A program made the translations under genes and the position numbers. The notes beneath the pieces were generated by a model. It saw nothing but the letters and a program-made list of their open reading frames with translations, ran no database searches and was not told the origin of the DNA. From positions 4,402,001-4,466,000 of the forward strand of contig NZ_CP109027.1 in the NCBI RefSeq assembly GCF_036226885.1: a DNA stretch of 64,000 bases. The letters are read 5' to 3'. Source of the DNA: Streptomyces sp. NBC_00663. GTDB taxonomy: Bacteria > Actinomycetota > Actinomycetes > Streptomycetales > Streptomycetaceae. Shown here piece after piece: positions 34,764 to 43,055 of this stretch. Position 1 is the stretch's first letter, and the number at the start of each line of letters is the position of its first letter.

Positions 34764-35434
34764 GCCGGTGCCTCCATGGCGACGCGGAGCGCGGCGATGC
34801 CGCGGGAGCCGTACGCCTTCACCGAGCCCAGGGATATCCCGAGCGTCTCGGCGACCTGCGCCTCGGTCATGTCCGCGAAGTAGCGCAGGACGAGGACCTC
34901 GCGCTGGCGGCGCTGGAGTCCCTTCATCGCCTTGATGAGGGAGTCACGCTCCAACAGGTCGTACGCCCCCTCCTCGGCGCTCGCCATGTCCGGCATCGGC
35001 TTGGACAGCAGCTTCAGTCCGAGGATGCGGCGGCGCAGGGCCGAGCGGGAGAGGTTGACGACCGTCTGGCGCAGATAGGCGAGCGTCTTGTCGCGGTCAC
35101 GGACGCGCTTGCGCGCGGAGTGGACACGGATGAAGGCCTCCTGGACGACGTCCTCGCAGGAGGCGGTGTCGTCGAGGAGGAGGGCGGCGAGACGCAGCAG
35201 GGAGCTGTAGTGCGCCCGATAGGTCTCGGTGAGGTGGTCGACGGTCGTACCGGCCGCCGTCACATCCTCGGCGCCGTCGCGCTGGTTCGGTATGCGGGCG
35301 GGCCGCGCTGCGGGCATGGGCGCGATCACCGGCATGCCGCCGGGCGCGCCGGGCATGCGGGGTCGTAGGGCCGCGGGGCGGGGCCGAAGGGCCGTACCGC
35401 CACGTGCCGCGCTGAAATCGAGAACCTCTGCCAC
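34760..35434 (-). CDS. ECF RNA polymerase sigma factor (SigE family)
   Basis: This 224-residue protein has a 60-residue Pro-rich N-terminal extension, sigma region 2 (LLRLAALLLDDTASCEDVVQEAFIRV), and region 4 (GLQRRQREVLVLRYFADMTEAQVAETLGISLGSVKAYGSRG). It is the first gene of a two-gene operon with the membrane protein. The target promoters are unknown. The 360 bp upstream hold no other gene. Confidence 0.93.
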   Translation of the reverse strand: MAEVLDFSAARGGTALRPRPAALRPRMPGAPGGMPVIAPMPAARPARIPNQRDGAEDVTAAGTTVDHLTETYRAHYSSLLRLAALLLDDTASCEDVVQEAFIRVHSARKRVRDRDKTLAYLRQTVVNLSRSALRRRILGLKLLSKPMPDMASAEEGAYDLLERDSLIKAMKGLQRRQREVLVLRYFADMTEAQVAETLGISLGSVKAYGSRGIAALRVAMEAPA

Positions 35435-35666
35435 GCCAGTTGGACACCCTGACCCCCGTGAGGGTTGTACGTGCCTCGCGTCACTTTTGCGTCGGACAGC
35501 GCGACGCCTTGGGAACCAGCCCCCCGTCTTGTGCCAGGCAGCACTACTGACCGTGCGTCAAGCGCCTTCATGCCTACCCGCTCTTCCCCTGTGTCCTGAA
35601 TGGTTCGGGGCGTCCCCACGCCCCTGGCAGCATCCGCGCGCCCCCTGAAGGGCGTTCGCAAAGACG

Positions 35667-35702
35667 CTCCCCGCCCTTCGCGCGGTTGCGGAGAGCGGGG
35701 AG
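35667..35702 (-). terminator. Probable terminator after asd
   Basis: The arms ctccccgc and gcggggag pair with a GC-rich loop about 95 bp downstream of the asd stop on the minus strand. No T-run follows. The remainder of 35435-35795 shows no gene and probably contains the sigma factor promoter. Confidence 0.5.
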
Positions 35703-35795
35703 GAAAATCTTCGGACGACAACGACGTCCACAGCAAGTGGTCCGGACCATCGACCGGCTCACACTTGGTTCACAGATCTTACAAACCTGTCGGGT

Positions 35796-36866
35796 TCAGG
35801 CGCCCTTGAATTCGCCCGCGACCAGTTCAGCGATCTGCGCGGTGTTCAGCGCCGCGCCCTTGCGGAGGTTGTCACCGCACACAAAGAGTTCGAGGGCGGT
35901 CGGGTCGTCGAGGGCCCGGCGCACCCTCCCCACCCAGGTGGGGTCGGTGCCGACGACGTCGGCGGGCGTCGGGAACTCACCGGCCGCCGGGTTGTCGAAC
36001 AGCACCACTCCCGGCGCGGTGGCGAGGATCTCGCGCGCCTTGGCGACGGTGACCTGGCCCTCGAAGCGGGCGTGGACGGTCAGCGAGTGCGTGGTGACCA
36101 CCGGAACCCGGACACAGGTGACGGCGACGGGCAGTTCGGGCAGGCCGAGGATCTTGCGGGTCTCGTCCCGCACCTTCATCTCCTCCGACGACCAGCCGTC
36201 CTCCCGCAGGGACCCGGCCCACGGCACCACGTTCAGCGCGACCGGCTCCGGGAACGGCCCGGTGTTGTCGCCGACGGCCCGCCGTACGTCCCCGGGGTGC
36301 GTCCCCAGTTCCGTACCGGCGACCAGCGCGAGCTGCTGGCGCAGTGTCTCGACCCCGGCACGGCCGGCTCCGCTCACCGCCTGGTACGAGGACACCACCA
36401 GCTCACGCAGCCCGAACTCGGCGTGCAGCGCGCCCAGGGCGACGATCATCGACAGGGTCGTGCAGTTCGGGTTGGCGATGATGCCGCGCGGCCGGACGCG
36501 GGCGGCGTGCGGATTGACCTCGGGGACGACGAGGGGCACCTCCGGGTCCATCCGGAAGGCGCCCGAGTTGTCCACGACGATCGCACCGCGTGCCGCGGCG
36601 ACCGGCGCCCACTGCGCGGAGACCTCGTCGGGTACGTCGAACATGGCGACGTCGACCCCGTCGAAGGCCTCCTCGGCCAGGGCCACCACCTCGACCTCCT
36701 CGCCGCGCACGGCCAGCTTGCGGCCGGCCGAGCGCGGGGAGGCGATCAGGCGGATCTCGCCCCAGATGTCCGCGTGCTGGGACAGGATCTGGAGCATGAC
36801 GGTGCCGACAGCTCCGGTCGCCCCCACGACCGCGAGCGTCGGCCGCGCCGATCCTGTCCCGGTCAT
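35796..36866 (-). CDS. asd: Aspartate-semialdehyde dehydrogenase
   Basis: A 356-residue enzyme that reduces aspartyl phosphate to aspartate semialdehyde with NADPH, for Lys, Met, Thr and diaminopimelate. It has the Rossmann start LAVVGATGAVGTVMLQIL and the active-site Cys in IIANPNCTTLSMIV. The C-terminal His and Arg residues are in TCVRVPVVTTHS. The ATG overlaps the stop of the aspartokinase gene by one base (TGATG), so the two are translationally coupled. Confidence 0.97.
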   Translation of the reverse strand: MTGTGSARPTLAVVGATGAVGTVMLQILSQHADIWGEIRLIASPRSAGRKLAVRGEEVEVVALAEEAFDGVDVAMFDVPDEVSAQWAPVAAARGAIVVDNSGAFRMDPEVPLVVPEVNPHAARVRPRGIIANPNCTTLSMIVALGALHAEFGLRELVVSSYQAVSGAGRAGVETLRQQLALVAGTELGTHPGDVRRAVGDNTGPFPEPVALNVVPWAGSLREDGWSSEEMKVRDETRKILGLPELPVAVTCVRVPVVTTHSLTVHARFEGQVTVAKAREILATAPGVVLFDNPAAGEFPTPADVVGTDPTWVGRVRRALDDPTALELFVCGDNLRKGAALNTAQIAELVAGEFKGA

Positions 36867-38143
36867 CAGCGTCCCGTGCCTCCGTAGACGACGGCCTCGT
36901 CGCTGTCGGAGTCCAGCCCGAAGGCGGAGTGGACGGCACGGACGGCCTCGGGCACGTCGTCGGCGCGGGTGACGACCGAGATACGGATCTCGGAGGTCGA
37001 GATCAGCTCGATGTTCACGCCCGCGTCGGACAGCGCCTCGAAGAAGGTCGCGGTCACGCCCGGGTTGGTCTTCATACCGGCGCCGACCAGGGAGATCTTG
37101 CCGATCTGGTCGTCGTAGCGCAGCGACTCGAAGCCGATGCCCTCCTTGTGCTTCTCCAGGGCGTCGATGGCCTTGCGGCCCTCGGCCTTGGGGAGCGTGA
37201 AGGAGATGTCCGTCAGACCGGTGGAGGCGGCGGACACGTTCTGCACGATCATGTCGATGTTGATCTCGGCGTCGGAGATCGCCCGGAAGATCGTGGCGGC
37301 CTCGCCCGGCTTGTCCGGCACGCCGACGACCGTCACCTTGGCCTCGGAGGTGTCGTGCGCGACACCGGAGATGATGGCCTGCTCCACCGGCTTGTCCCCT
37401 TGCTTGATCGGTTCACTGCTGACCCACGTGCCCTGAAGCCCGCTGAAGCTGGACCGGACGTGGATCGGGATGTTGTAGCGGCGGGCGTACTCCACACAGC
37501 GGTGGAGCAGCACCTTGGAGCCGGAGGCCGCGAGCTCCAGCATGTCCTCGAAGGCGATCCAGTCGATCTTCTTCGCCTTCTTCACCACGCGCGGGTCGGC
37601 GGTGAACACGCCGTCCACGTCGGTGTAGATCTCGCACACCTCGGCGTCGAGGGCGGCGGCCAGCGCCACGGCCGTGGTGTCGGACCCGCCGCGGCCGAGG
37701 GTGGTGATGTCCTTCTTGTCCTGGCTGACACCCTGGAAGCCCGCGACGATGGCGATGTTGCCCCGGTCGAGGGACTCCCGGATACGGCCGGGGGTGACGT
37801 CGATGATCCGCGCTTTGTTGTGGACCGAGTCGGTGATGACACCCGCCTGGCTACCGGTGAACGACTGGGCCTCGTGGCCCAGGTTTTTGATCGCCATGGC
37901 CAGCAGGGCCATGGAGATACGCTCTCCGGCGGTCAGCAGCATGTCGAACTCACGCCCGGCAGGCATCGGGGATACCTGCTCGGCGAGATCGATCAGCTCG
38001 TCCGTCGTGTCGCCCATCGCGGAAACGACGACGACCACCTGGTGGCCGTTCTTCTTCGCTTCCACGATCCGCTTGGCGACGCGCTTGATGCCCTCGGCAT
38101 CGGCTACGGAGGAGCCTCCGTACTTCTGCACGACAAGGCCCAC
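36866..38143 (-). CDS. ask: Aspartokinase
   Basis: This 425-residue protein starts MGLVVQKYGGSSVADAEGI, with the KYGGSS substrate motif, then LLTAGERISMALLAMAI, TTLGRGGSDTTAVALAAAL and two ACT domains in the C-terminal 160 residues (VTVVGVPDKPGEAATIFRAI and ISLVGAGMKTNPGVTATFFEAL). It phosphorylates aspartate and is typically feedback-inhibited by Lys plus Thr through the ACT domains. Actinobacterial homologs often make a separate beta subunit from an internal start, which would lie near residue 170-250. It is the first gene of the ask-asd operon. Confidence 0.97.
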   Translation of the reverse strand: MGLVVQKYGGSSVADAEGIKRVAKRIVEAKKNGHQVVVVVSAMGDTTDELIDLAEQVSPMPAGREFDMLLTAGERISMALLAMAIKNLGHEAQSFTGSQAGVITDSVHNKARIIDVTPGRIRESLDRGNIAIVAGFQGVSQDKKDITTLGRGGSDTTAVALAAALDAEVCEIYTDVDGVFTADPRVVKKAKKIDWIAFEDMLELAASGSKVLLHRCVEYARRYNIPIHVRSSFSGLQGTWVSSEPIKQGDKPVEQAIISGVAHDTSEAKVTVVGVPDKPGEAATIFRAISDAEINIDMIVQNVSAASTGLTDISFTLPKAEGRKAIDALEKHKEGIGFESLRYDDQIGKISLVGAGMKTNPGVTATFFEALSDAGVNIELISTSEIRISVVTRADDVPEAVRAVHSAFGLDSDSDEAVVYGGTGR

Positions 38144-38420
38144 GTGCGCTCCTCGCTCAGTCAGTCTCTATCCGCACATACGCATATGTACTGCGGTCGG
38201 CTCAGTCTATCGAGCGTCCGAAATCGACCTTCGTGAAACCACATGGTGAGACCCGGACGCCCAGCACGACCCTGCCCATCCGCACGATGAACACTCGGCA
38301 AAGTGGGCCAGGTCACCCGTTGACGCTCTCCGTAGTCGAACGCTAACTTCGCGTCGTCGTCGCCACACCAGGAGCACTCGGCTCCCCCGGGACTAGCGAC
38401 GCGCGAAGGACTTCCTTCCC

Positions 38421-39149
38421 TTGACGACTGCGACCGTCTCAGAGATCCAGCACGTCACTCCCGCCGACCTCTTCGAGGTCCGCCCCTTCACCCCGCACTG
38501 CGAGGTCATCCGGGCGGCCGGCGACCACGCGGTGATCGGGGTCTCCCCCGGCAACAGCTACTTCTCCGCCCGCCGGGTCCTGGACCTGGCCCGCTGGGCG
38601 CTGGCCCACTTCGACCGGGCGGACTTCGTCCACACCGACCTGCATGTGGCCGAGATGTACGAGGCCTCCGGCTATCCGGCCGACGACGCGCGCCGCAAGG
38701 CGGTGAAGAACCTGCGCGGGGTGCGCGCGAAAGTGCAGGCCGCCGTACAGGCGGCGGACCCCGGCGGAACCCGGCTGCGCGCCCACGCCATGTCGGACCT
38801 GCGCTCCGTCCCCGCCTACCGCGACCTGCACGCCCACCTCACCGCCCGGCTCGGCACCGACGACGAGTTCCGCACGACCTGCGAACAGCTCGTCGGCACC
38901 TTCCTCGCCGGCAAGGTGACGGACGTGACCGAGGCCCAGCGCCGGGTCTGCATGGCGTACGTCTGCGCCGAGGCCCCGCTCTTCCTGGACACCCCGGCGA
39001 TCCTGGGCGTCCCGTCCTCCCTGAACTGCTACCACCAGCTGCTGCCGATGGCCGAGCTGCTGTACGCCCCCGGCGCCGGCCTGCGCGCCTCGCGCAACCA
39101 GGGCCACGCGATCGTGACGCCCGCGGAGGAGGTGCACGTTGTCCGCTGA
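38421..39149 (+). CDS. Cyclodipeptide synthase (CDPS)
   Basis: A 242-residue CDPS, which joins two aminoacyl-tRNAs into a diketopiperazine. The family signature HAVIGVSPGN places the nucleophilic Ser at 42 and the following Asn at 45. The second signature YVCAEAPLFLDTPAIL gives Tyr180 and Glu184, and the conserved Tyr204 is in LNCYHQLLPM. The Asn after the nucleophile points to the NYP-type branch. The start appears to be TTG at 38421 with GAAGGA ten bases upstream. It overlaps the P450 start by 11 bp, so the two are coupled. Because the P450 is CYP121-like, cyclo(Tyr-Tyr) or a related Tyr-containing dipeptide is the expected product. Confidence 0.93.
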   Translation: MTTATVSEIQHVTPADLFEVRPFTPHCEVIRAAGDHAVIGVSPGNSYFSARRVLDLARWALAHFDRADFVHTDLHVAEMYEASGYPADDARRKAVKNLRGVRAKVQAAVQAADPGGTRLRAHAMSDLRSVPAYRDLHAHLTARLGTDDEFRTTCEQLVGTFLAGKVTDVTEAQRRVCMAYVCAEAPLFLDTPAILGVPSSLNCYHQLLPMAELLYAPGAGLRASRNQGHAIVTPAEEVHVVR

Positions 39150-40326
39150 CACCCTCATCGACTTCCCGTTCTCCTGGCGCGGCGACCAACTCCCGGCGGA
39201 GGTCGAGGAGTTGAGGTTCAGCTCCCCCGTGCGCCGGGTCCGCACCATCGCCGGTGACGAGGCGTGGCTCGTCTCGTCGTACGCCCTGTGCAAGCAGGTC
39301 CTCGAAGACCCCCGCTTCAGCCTCAAGGACACCTCGGCGCCGGGCGTGCCCCGGCAGTACGCGCTGACGATCCCGCCCGAGGTCGTCAACAACATGGGGA
39401 ACATCACGGGCGCCGGACTGCGCAAGGCCGTACTGAAGGCCCTGAATCCGAAGTCGCCGGGGCTGGTGGACTGGATGCGGGCGTACGCCGAACAGCTCGT
39501 CGACCAGCTGGTGCGCGAGGGCGCGCCGGTGGACCTGCGGGGCGGTTTCGCCGACCCGTACTCGGCCGGCATGCACTGCCGCGTCCTCGGCATCCCGCAG
39601 GCCGACGCGCCGCGGCTGATACGGAGCCTGGACATCGCGTTCATGAACTCCGCGTGCCCGGTGGCCGGGGCCCGGCTCAACTGGGACCGGGACATCGCGT
39701 ACATGACCGAGCGGCTGGACGACCCGGCGACGACCGGTCTGATGGCCGAGCTGGCCGCCCTGCGCACCGACCCCGACTACGCGCATCTCACCGACGAGAT
39801 GCTCGCGACCGTCGGCGTCACGATGTTCGGCGCGGGGGTCGTCTCCACGGCCGGGTTCCTGACCATGGCCCTGGTCTCGCTGCTCCAGCACCGGGCGCTG
39901 CGGGCCGAGCTGGTCGCCGACCCCGGGCAGATCCCGGCGGCGGTGGAGGAACTGCTGCGGATCAACCTGTCGATCGGGGACGGGCTGCCACGGCTGGCGC
40001 TGGAGGACGTACGTCTGGGGGATGTGCAGGTCGGCGCGGGCGAGCTGGTCCTCGTACTCGTCGAGGGCGCGAACTTCGACCCCGCCACTTTCCCCGACCC
40101 GCACCTCGTCGACCTCACCCGTCCCAACAGCGCCGCGCATCTGTCCTTCGGCGGCGGCCGGCACTACTGCCCGGCGACCGCCCTCGCCCGGCGGCATGCC
40201 GAGATCGCCCTGGAGGTGCTGCTGGAGCGAATGCCCCGGTTCCGCCTCGCGGTGCCGATCGAGCAGCTGGTGTGGCGCACGGGCTTCATGAAACGCCTTC
40301 CGGAGCGGCTCCCCGTCATGTGGTGA
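39139..40326 (+). CDS. CYP121-like cytochrome P450, diketopiperazine-tailoring
   Basis: A 395-residue P450. The heme loop is FGGGRHYCPAT with Cys344. Long stretches read like Mycobacterium tuberculosis CYP121, which forms mycocyclosin from cyclo(Tyr-Tyr): AWLVSSYALC, TIPPEVVNNMGNI, LNWDRDIAYM, GAGVVSTAGFL, and VPIEQLVWRTGF. The I-helix keeps the unusual CYP121 pattern without the normal acid-alcohol pair. Two residues that hold the substrate in CYP121, Gln385 and Arg386, read Met384 and Lys385 here. The TTG start has GGAGG nearby and lies inside the CDPS gene. Confidence 0.93.
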   Translation: MSADTLIDFPFSWRGDQLPAEVEELRFSSPVRRVRTIAGDEAWLVSSYALCKQVLEDPRFSLKDTSAPGVPRQYALTIPPEVVNNMGNITGAGLRKAVLKALNPKSPGLVDWMRAYAEQLVDQLVREGAPVDLRGGFADPYSAGMHCRVLGIPQADAPRLIRSLDIAFMNSACPVAGARLNWDRDIAYMTERLDDPATTGLMAELAALRTDPDYAHLTDEMLATVGVTMFGAGVVSTAGFLTMALVSLLQHRALRAELVADPGQIPAAVEELLRINLSIGDGLPRLALEDVRLGDVQVGAGELVLVLVEGANFDPATFPDPHLVDLTRPNSAAHLSFGGGRHYCPATALARRHAEIALEVLLERMPRFRLAVPIEQLVWRTGFMKRLPERLPVMW

Positions 40327-40386
40327 CCACCTTCTGAGGGGCTCGGTGACCGGTCGTCTTTAAACTTCAAGCACTATGGTTCGCCT

Positions 40387-41070
40387 GTGCGCGTACTGCT
40401 GGTGGAAGACGATGAACCGGTCGCCGAGTCCCTGCGGCGAGGACTGCTGCGTTACGGCTTCGAGGTGGCCTGGGTCACCACGGGCGGCGCCGCCCTGCGG
40501 CACGAGGAGCCCTACGACGTCGTCCTCCTCGATCTCGGTCTGCCCGACACCGACGGCCTCGACGTGTGCAGGGCGCTGCGCGAGCGCGGCAGCGTACCGA
40601 TCATCGTGATCAGCGCGCGCAGCGACGAGACGGACCGGGTGGTCGGCCTTGAGCTCGGCGCGGACGACTACGTCTCCAAGCCGTTCGGGGTACGGGAGGT
40701 CATCGCGCGGATAAGGGCGGTGATGCGGCGCGCCCAGCCGAAGGCGGACGTCGCGGCCGGCCCCGACCGCTACGGCGACCGCCTCACCGTCGACCGCAAG
40801 GCGGCCCGGGTCCGGCTGGACGGCGAGGAGGTGGCCCTCGCCCCCAAGGAGTACGACCTGCTGGCCTTCCTCACCGAGGAGCCGGGCGCGCTGATGTCGC
40901 GCGAGCAGATCATGGAAGCGGTCTGGGACGCGAACTGGTTCGGCCCGACGAAGACGCTGGATGTGCATGTGGCGGCGCTGCGGCGGAAGTTGGCGGGCGC
41001 GATCACCATCGAGGCGGTCCGGGGTGTGGGCTTCCGGCTGGAGATCGTCAAAGACGCGTCGGCCTCATGA
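40387..41070 (+). CDS. OmpR-family response regulator
   Basis: This 227-residue protein starts at GTG 40387. Its receiver domain has VEDDEPV acidic residues, phosphoacceptor Asp in VLLDLGLPDTDG, Thr/Ser at VISARSD and Lys in VSKPFG. The winged-helix C-terminus (APKEYDLLAFLTEEPGALMSREQIMEAVW) binds DNA. The gene overlaps the sensor kinase by 4 bp. Its placement next to the CDPS-P450 pair suggests, but does not prove, control of that pair. Confidence 0.96.
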   Translation: MRVLLVEDDEPVAESLRRGLLRYGFEVAWVTTGGAALRHEEPYDVVLLDLGLPDTDGLDVCRALRERGSVPIIVISARSDETDRVVGLELGADDYVSKPFGVREVIARIRAVMRRAQPKADVAAGPDRYGDRLTVDRKAARVRLDGEEVALAPKEYDLLAFLTEEPGALMSREQIMEAVWDANWFGPTKTLDVHVAALRRKLAGAITIEAVRGVGFRLEIVKDASAS

Positions 41071-42422
41071 ACCGGCAACTGATCCGCAGCTACATCCTGC
41101 TCGTCGCGGTGGCCATCCTGCTGTTCACGGTGCCGGTGGCGTTCACGCTCACGAACCAGCTGCGGGGCGACACCAAGCAGTCCGTGCTGCGCGAGGCGAA
41201 CACCATGGCGCTGCTGCTGGGCAACGGCGACCGCACCTCGTGCGAGGCACTGAACGAGGTTGCCCAGGCGTACGACAAGAAGACCCCCGGCACCGTCGAG
41301 GTGACGCCGACCAGCGACTGCGTCCCTGACCTGCCCGCGCCGGCCTCGGACCCGGCGCTGGACCGGGCCGTCCACGAGAACACGGAGACGACCGACTGGG
41401 GTTCCGACTTCGTCTGGGGCAAGCACCTCACGGTCACCGTCCCGGCCGAGGGCGACGCCGCCGTACGGATCGTCTACTCGACCTCGGACATGACGACCAG
41501 GCTGTGGCAGATCTGGGGCTTCCGGGCCGCGCTGGCCGTGCTGGTGCTGGCCGCCGCGGCAGCGATCGGCGCGTACGCCGCCCGCCGCATCACCGCCCCC
41601 CTCCGTGAACTCAACGCCATGGCGAGCAAGTTCAGCGACGGCGACCTCACCGCGCGCTCGCCGGTGACCGGCCCGCCGGAGACCCAGACGCTGGCCCGCA
41701 CCCTGAACCAGGGCGCGGAACGCCTGGACACCCTGGTGGCCTCGCAGCGCATCTTCGTCGCGGACGCCTCCCACCAACTCCGTACCCCGCTCACGGCGTT
41801 GCGCCTCTCTCTGGACAACATCGCGGACGGCGTGGACGACGAGTTCGTACGGGAGGACGTGGAGCAGGCGACGGCGGAGGTGGTCCGGATGAGCCGACTG
41901 GTGAACGGACTGCTGGTGCTGGCGCGGGCCGAGGCGAAGGTGACGGCCGCGGAGCCGCTCTCGCTGCGGGACATCGTCGAGGAGCGGTTGGCGGTGTGGA
42001 GACCGGCCGCCGACGAGCGCGGAGTCACCATCGCGCTTGGGGGGAGTAGTGCCGACGGCCGGCCGTCTGTGCTGGCCAGCCCCGGTCATCTGGACCAGGT
42101 GCTGGACAACGTGCTTTCCAACGCCCTGGAGGTGTCGCCGGACGGCGGCACGATCACGGTCTCGTACGAGACGCGGGGCGATGAGGTCCTGCTGTCCGTG
42201 CTCGACCAGGGGCCGGGCATGTCCGACGCGGAGAAGTCCCGCGCCTTCGACCGGTTCTGGCGTGGCCAGGGTCTGACCGGGCGCTCCGGGTCCGGGCTGG
42301 GCCTGGCCGTCGTCAAACAACTGGTGACCGACGACGGCGGGACCGTGAACCTGGCGGACGCGCCCGGGGGTGGGCTGGTGGTGCGGATCAGCCTTCGGGC
42401 ATCGCCGAGGAGTGGTGGTTGA
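41067..42422 (+). CDS. Sensor histidine kinase
   Basis: This 451-residue protein has two membrane helices (ILLVAVAILLFTVPVAFTL and ALAVLVLAAAAAIGAYAA), a periplasmic sensor of about 110 residues with two Cys (CEAL, CVPD), a HAMP domain, the H-box ASHQLRTPLTALRLSLDN, and the ATPase boxes NVLSNALEVSPDG, LDQGPGMSD and GRSGSGLGLAVVKQL. It is the partner of the response regulator. The 3' end overlaps the convergent SgcJ-like gene by 35 bp. Confidence 0.95.
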   Translation: MNRQLIRSYILLVAVAILLFTVPVAFTLTNQLRGDTKQSVLREANTMALLLGNGDRTSCEALNEVAQAYDKKTPGTVEVTPTSDCVPDLPAPASDPALDRAVHENTETTDWGSDFVWGKHLTVTVPAEGDAAVRIVYSTSDMTTRLWQIWGFRAALAVLVLAAAAAIGAYAARRITAPLRELNAMASKFSDGDLTARSPVTGPPETQTLARTLNQGAERLDTLVASQRIFVADASHQLRTPLTALRLSLDNIADGVDDEFVREDVEQATAEVVRMSRLVNGLLVLARAEAKVTAAEPLSLRDIVEERLAVWRPAADERGVTIALGGSSADGRPSVLASPGHLDQVLDNVLSNALEVSPDGGTITVSYETRGDEVLLSVLDQGPGMSDAEKSRAFDRFWRGQGLTGRSGSGLGLAVVKQLVTDDGGTVNLADAPGGGLVVRISLRASPRSGG

Positions 42423-42897
42423 CGATCTTCCACTCGCCGCCGCGCTTCTCGTACTCGTAGGTGTAGCGGGCCTCGACGACGCGCTTGGCGCCGGTGTCGG
42501 GGTCGGTGAGCGTGAACTCGTAGACGCCGGCGTCGAGGACGGAGTTGTTGTCGAGGACGTTGATGTGCGTCTCGATCTTCTTGCCGACCGGCTTGTTCTC
42601 CAGGAAGTGCTCGAAGTAGTCGACGATGCCGGCGCGGTCGGTACGGACCTTGTTGGACACGGTCGGCAGCAGCACCGCGTCCTTGGCGTACCGGTCGGCG
42701 ACGGTCTCGGCGTCGCCGGTCCGCAGGGCGGCGTTCCAGCCGTCGAAGAGGGCGGCGATCTCGGCCTTGGCCGGCTTCTTGCCCTGCTTCTCCTTCTCGG
42801 GCCCGGCGACACCGACGCCGGCGGCGAAGGTACCGACGGCGACGAGGGCACCGGCGGTGACGATGGCTACACGCTTGGTTATCGGGCGAGGGGTCAT
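42388..42897 (-). CDS. SgcJ/EcaC-type secreted NTF2-like protein
   Basis: A 169-residue protein with a signal peptide (RVAIVTAGALVAVGTFAAGVG) and then a SgcJ/CaMKII-association fold: AEIAALFDGWNAALRTGDAETVADRYAKDAVLLP, GIVDYFEHFL, and YTYEYEKRGGEWKIVNHHSSAMP. It probably binds a small ligand outside the cell. It converges on the sensor kinase. Confidence 0.9.
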   Translation of the reverse strand: MTPRPITKRVAIVTAGALVAVGTFAAGVGVAGPEKEKQGKKPAKAEIAALFDGWNAALRTGDAETVADRYAKDAVLLPTVSNKVRTDRAGIVDYFEHFLENKPVGKKIETHINVLDNNSVLDAGVYEFTLTDPDTGAKRVVEARYTYEYEKRGGEWKIVNHHSSAMPEG

Positions 42898-43055
42898 GTC
42901 ATCTCCAGTGCGGGCGAGTTGCTTCGGGGTTGCCTCCTCCGCTCTGTCTGCGGTTCCTGTGGAGGAAGTGACTCCAGACTCGCGTGGCGCTGGTTAGGGG
43001 TGGTGCAGGTGAGATGCAGGGGAAGGACAAGGCGGTGACAAGGTACGCAGGGTGA

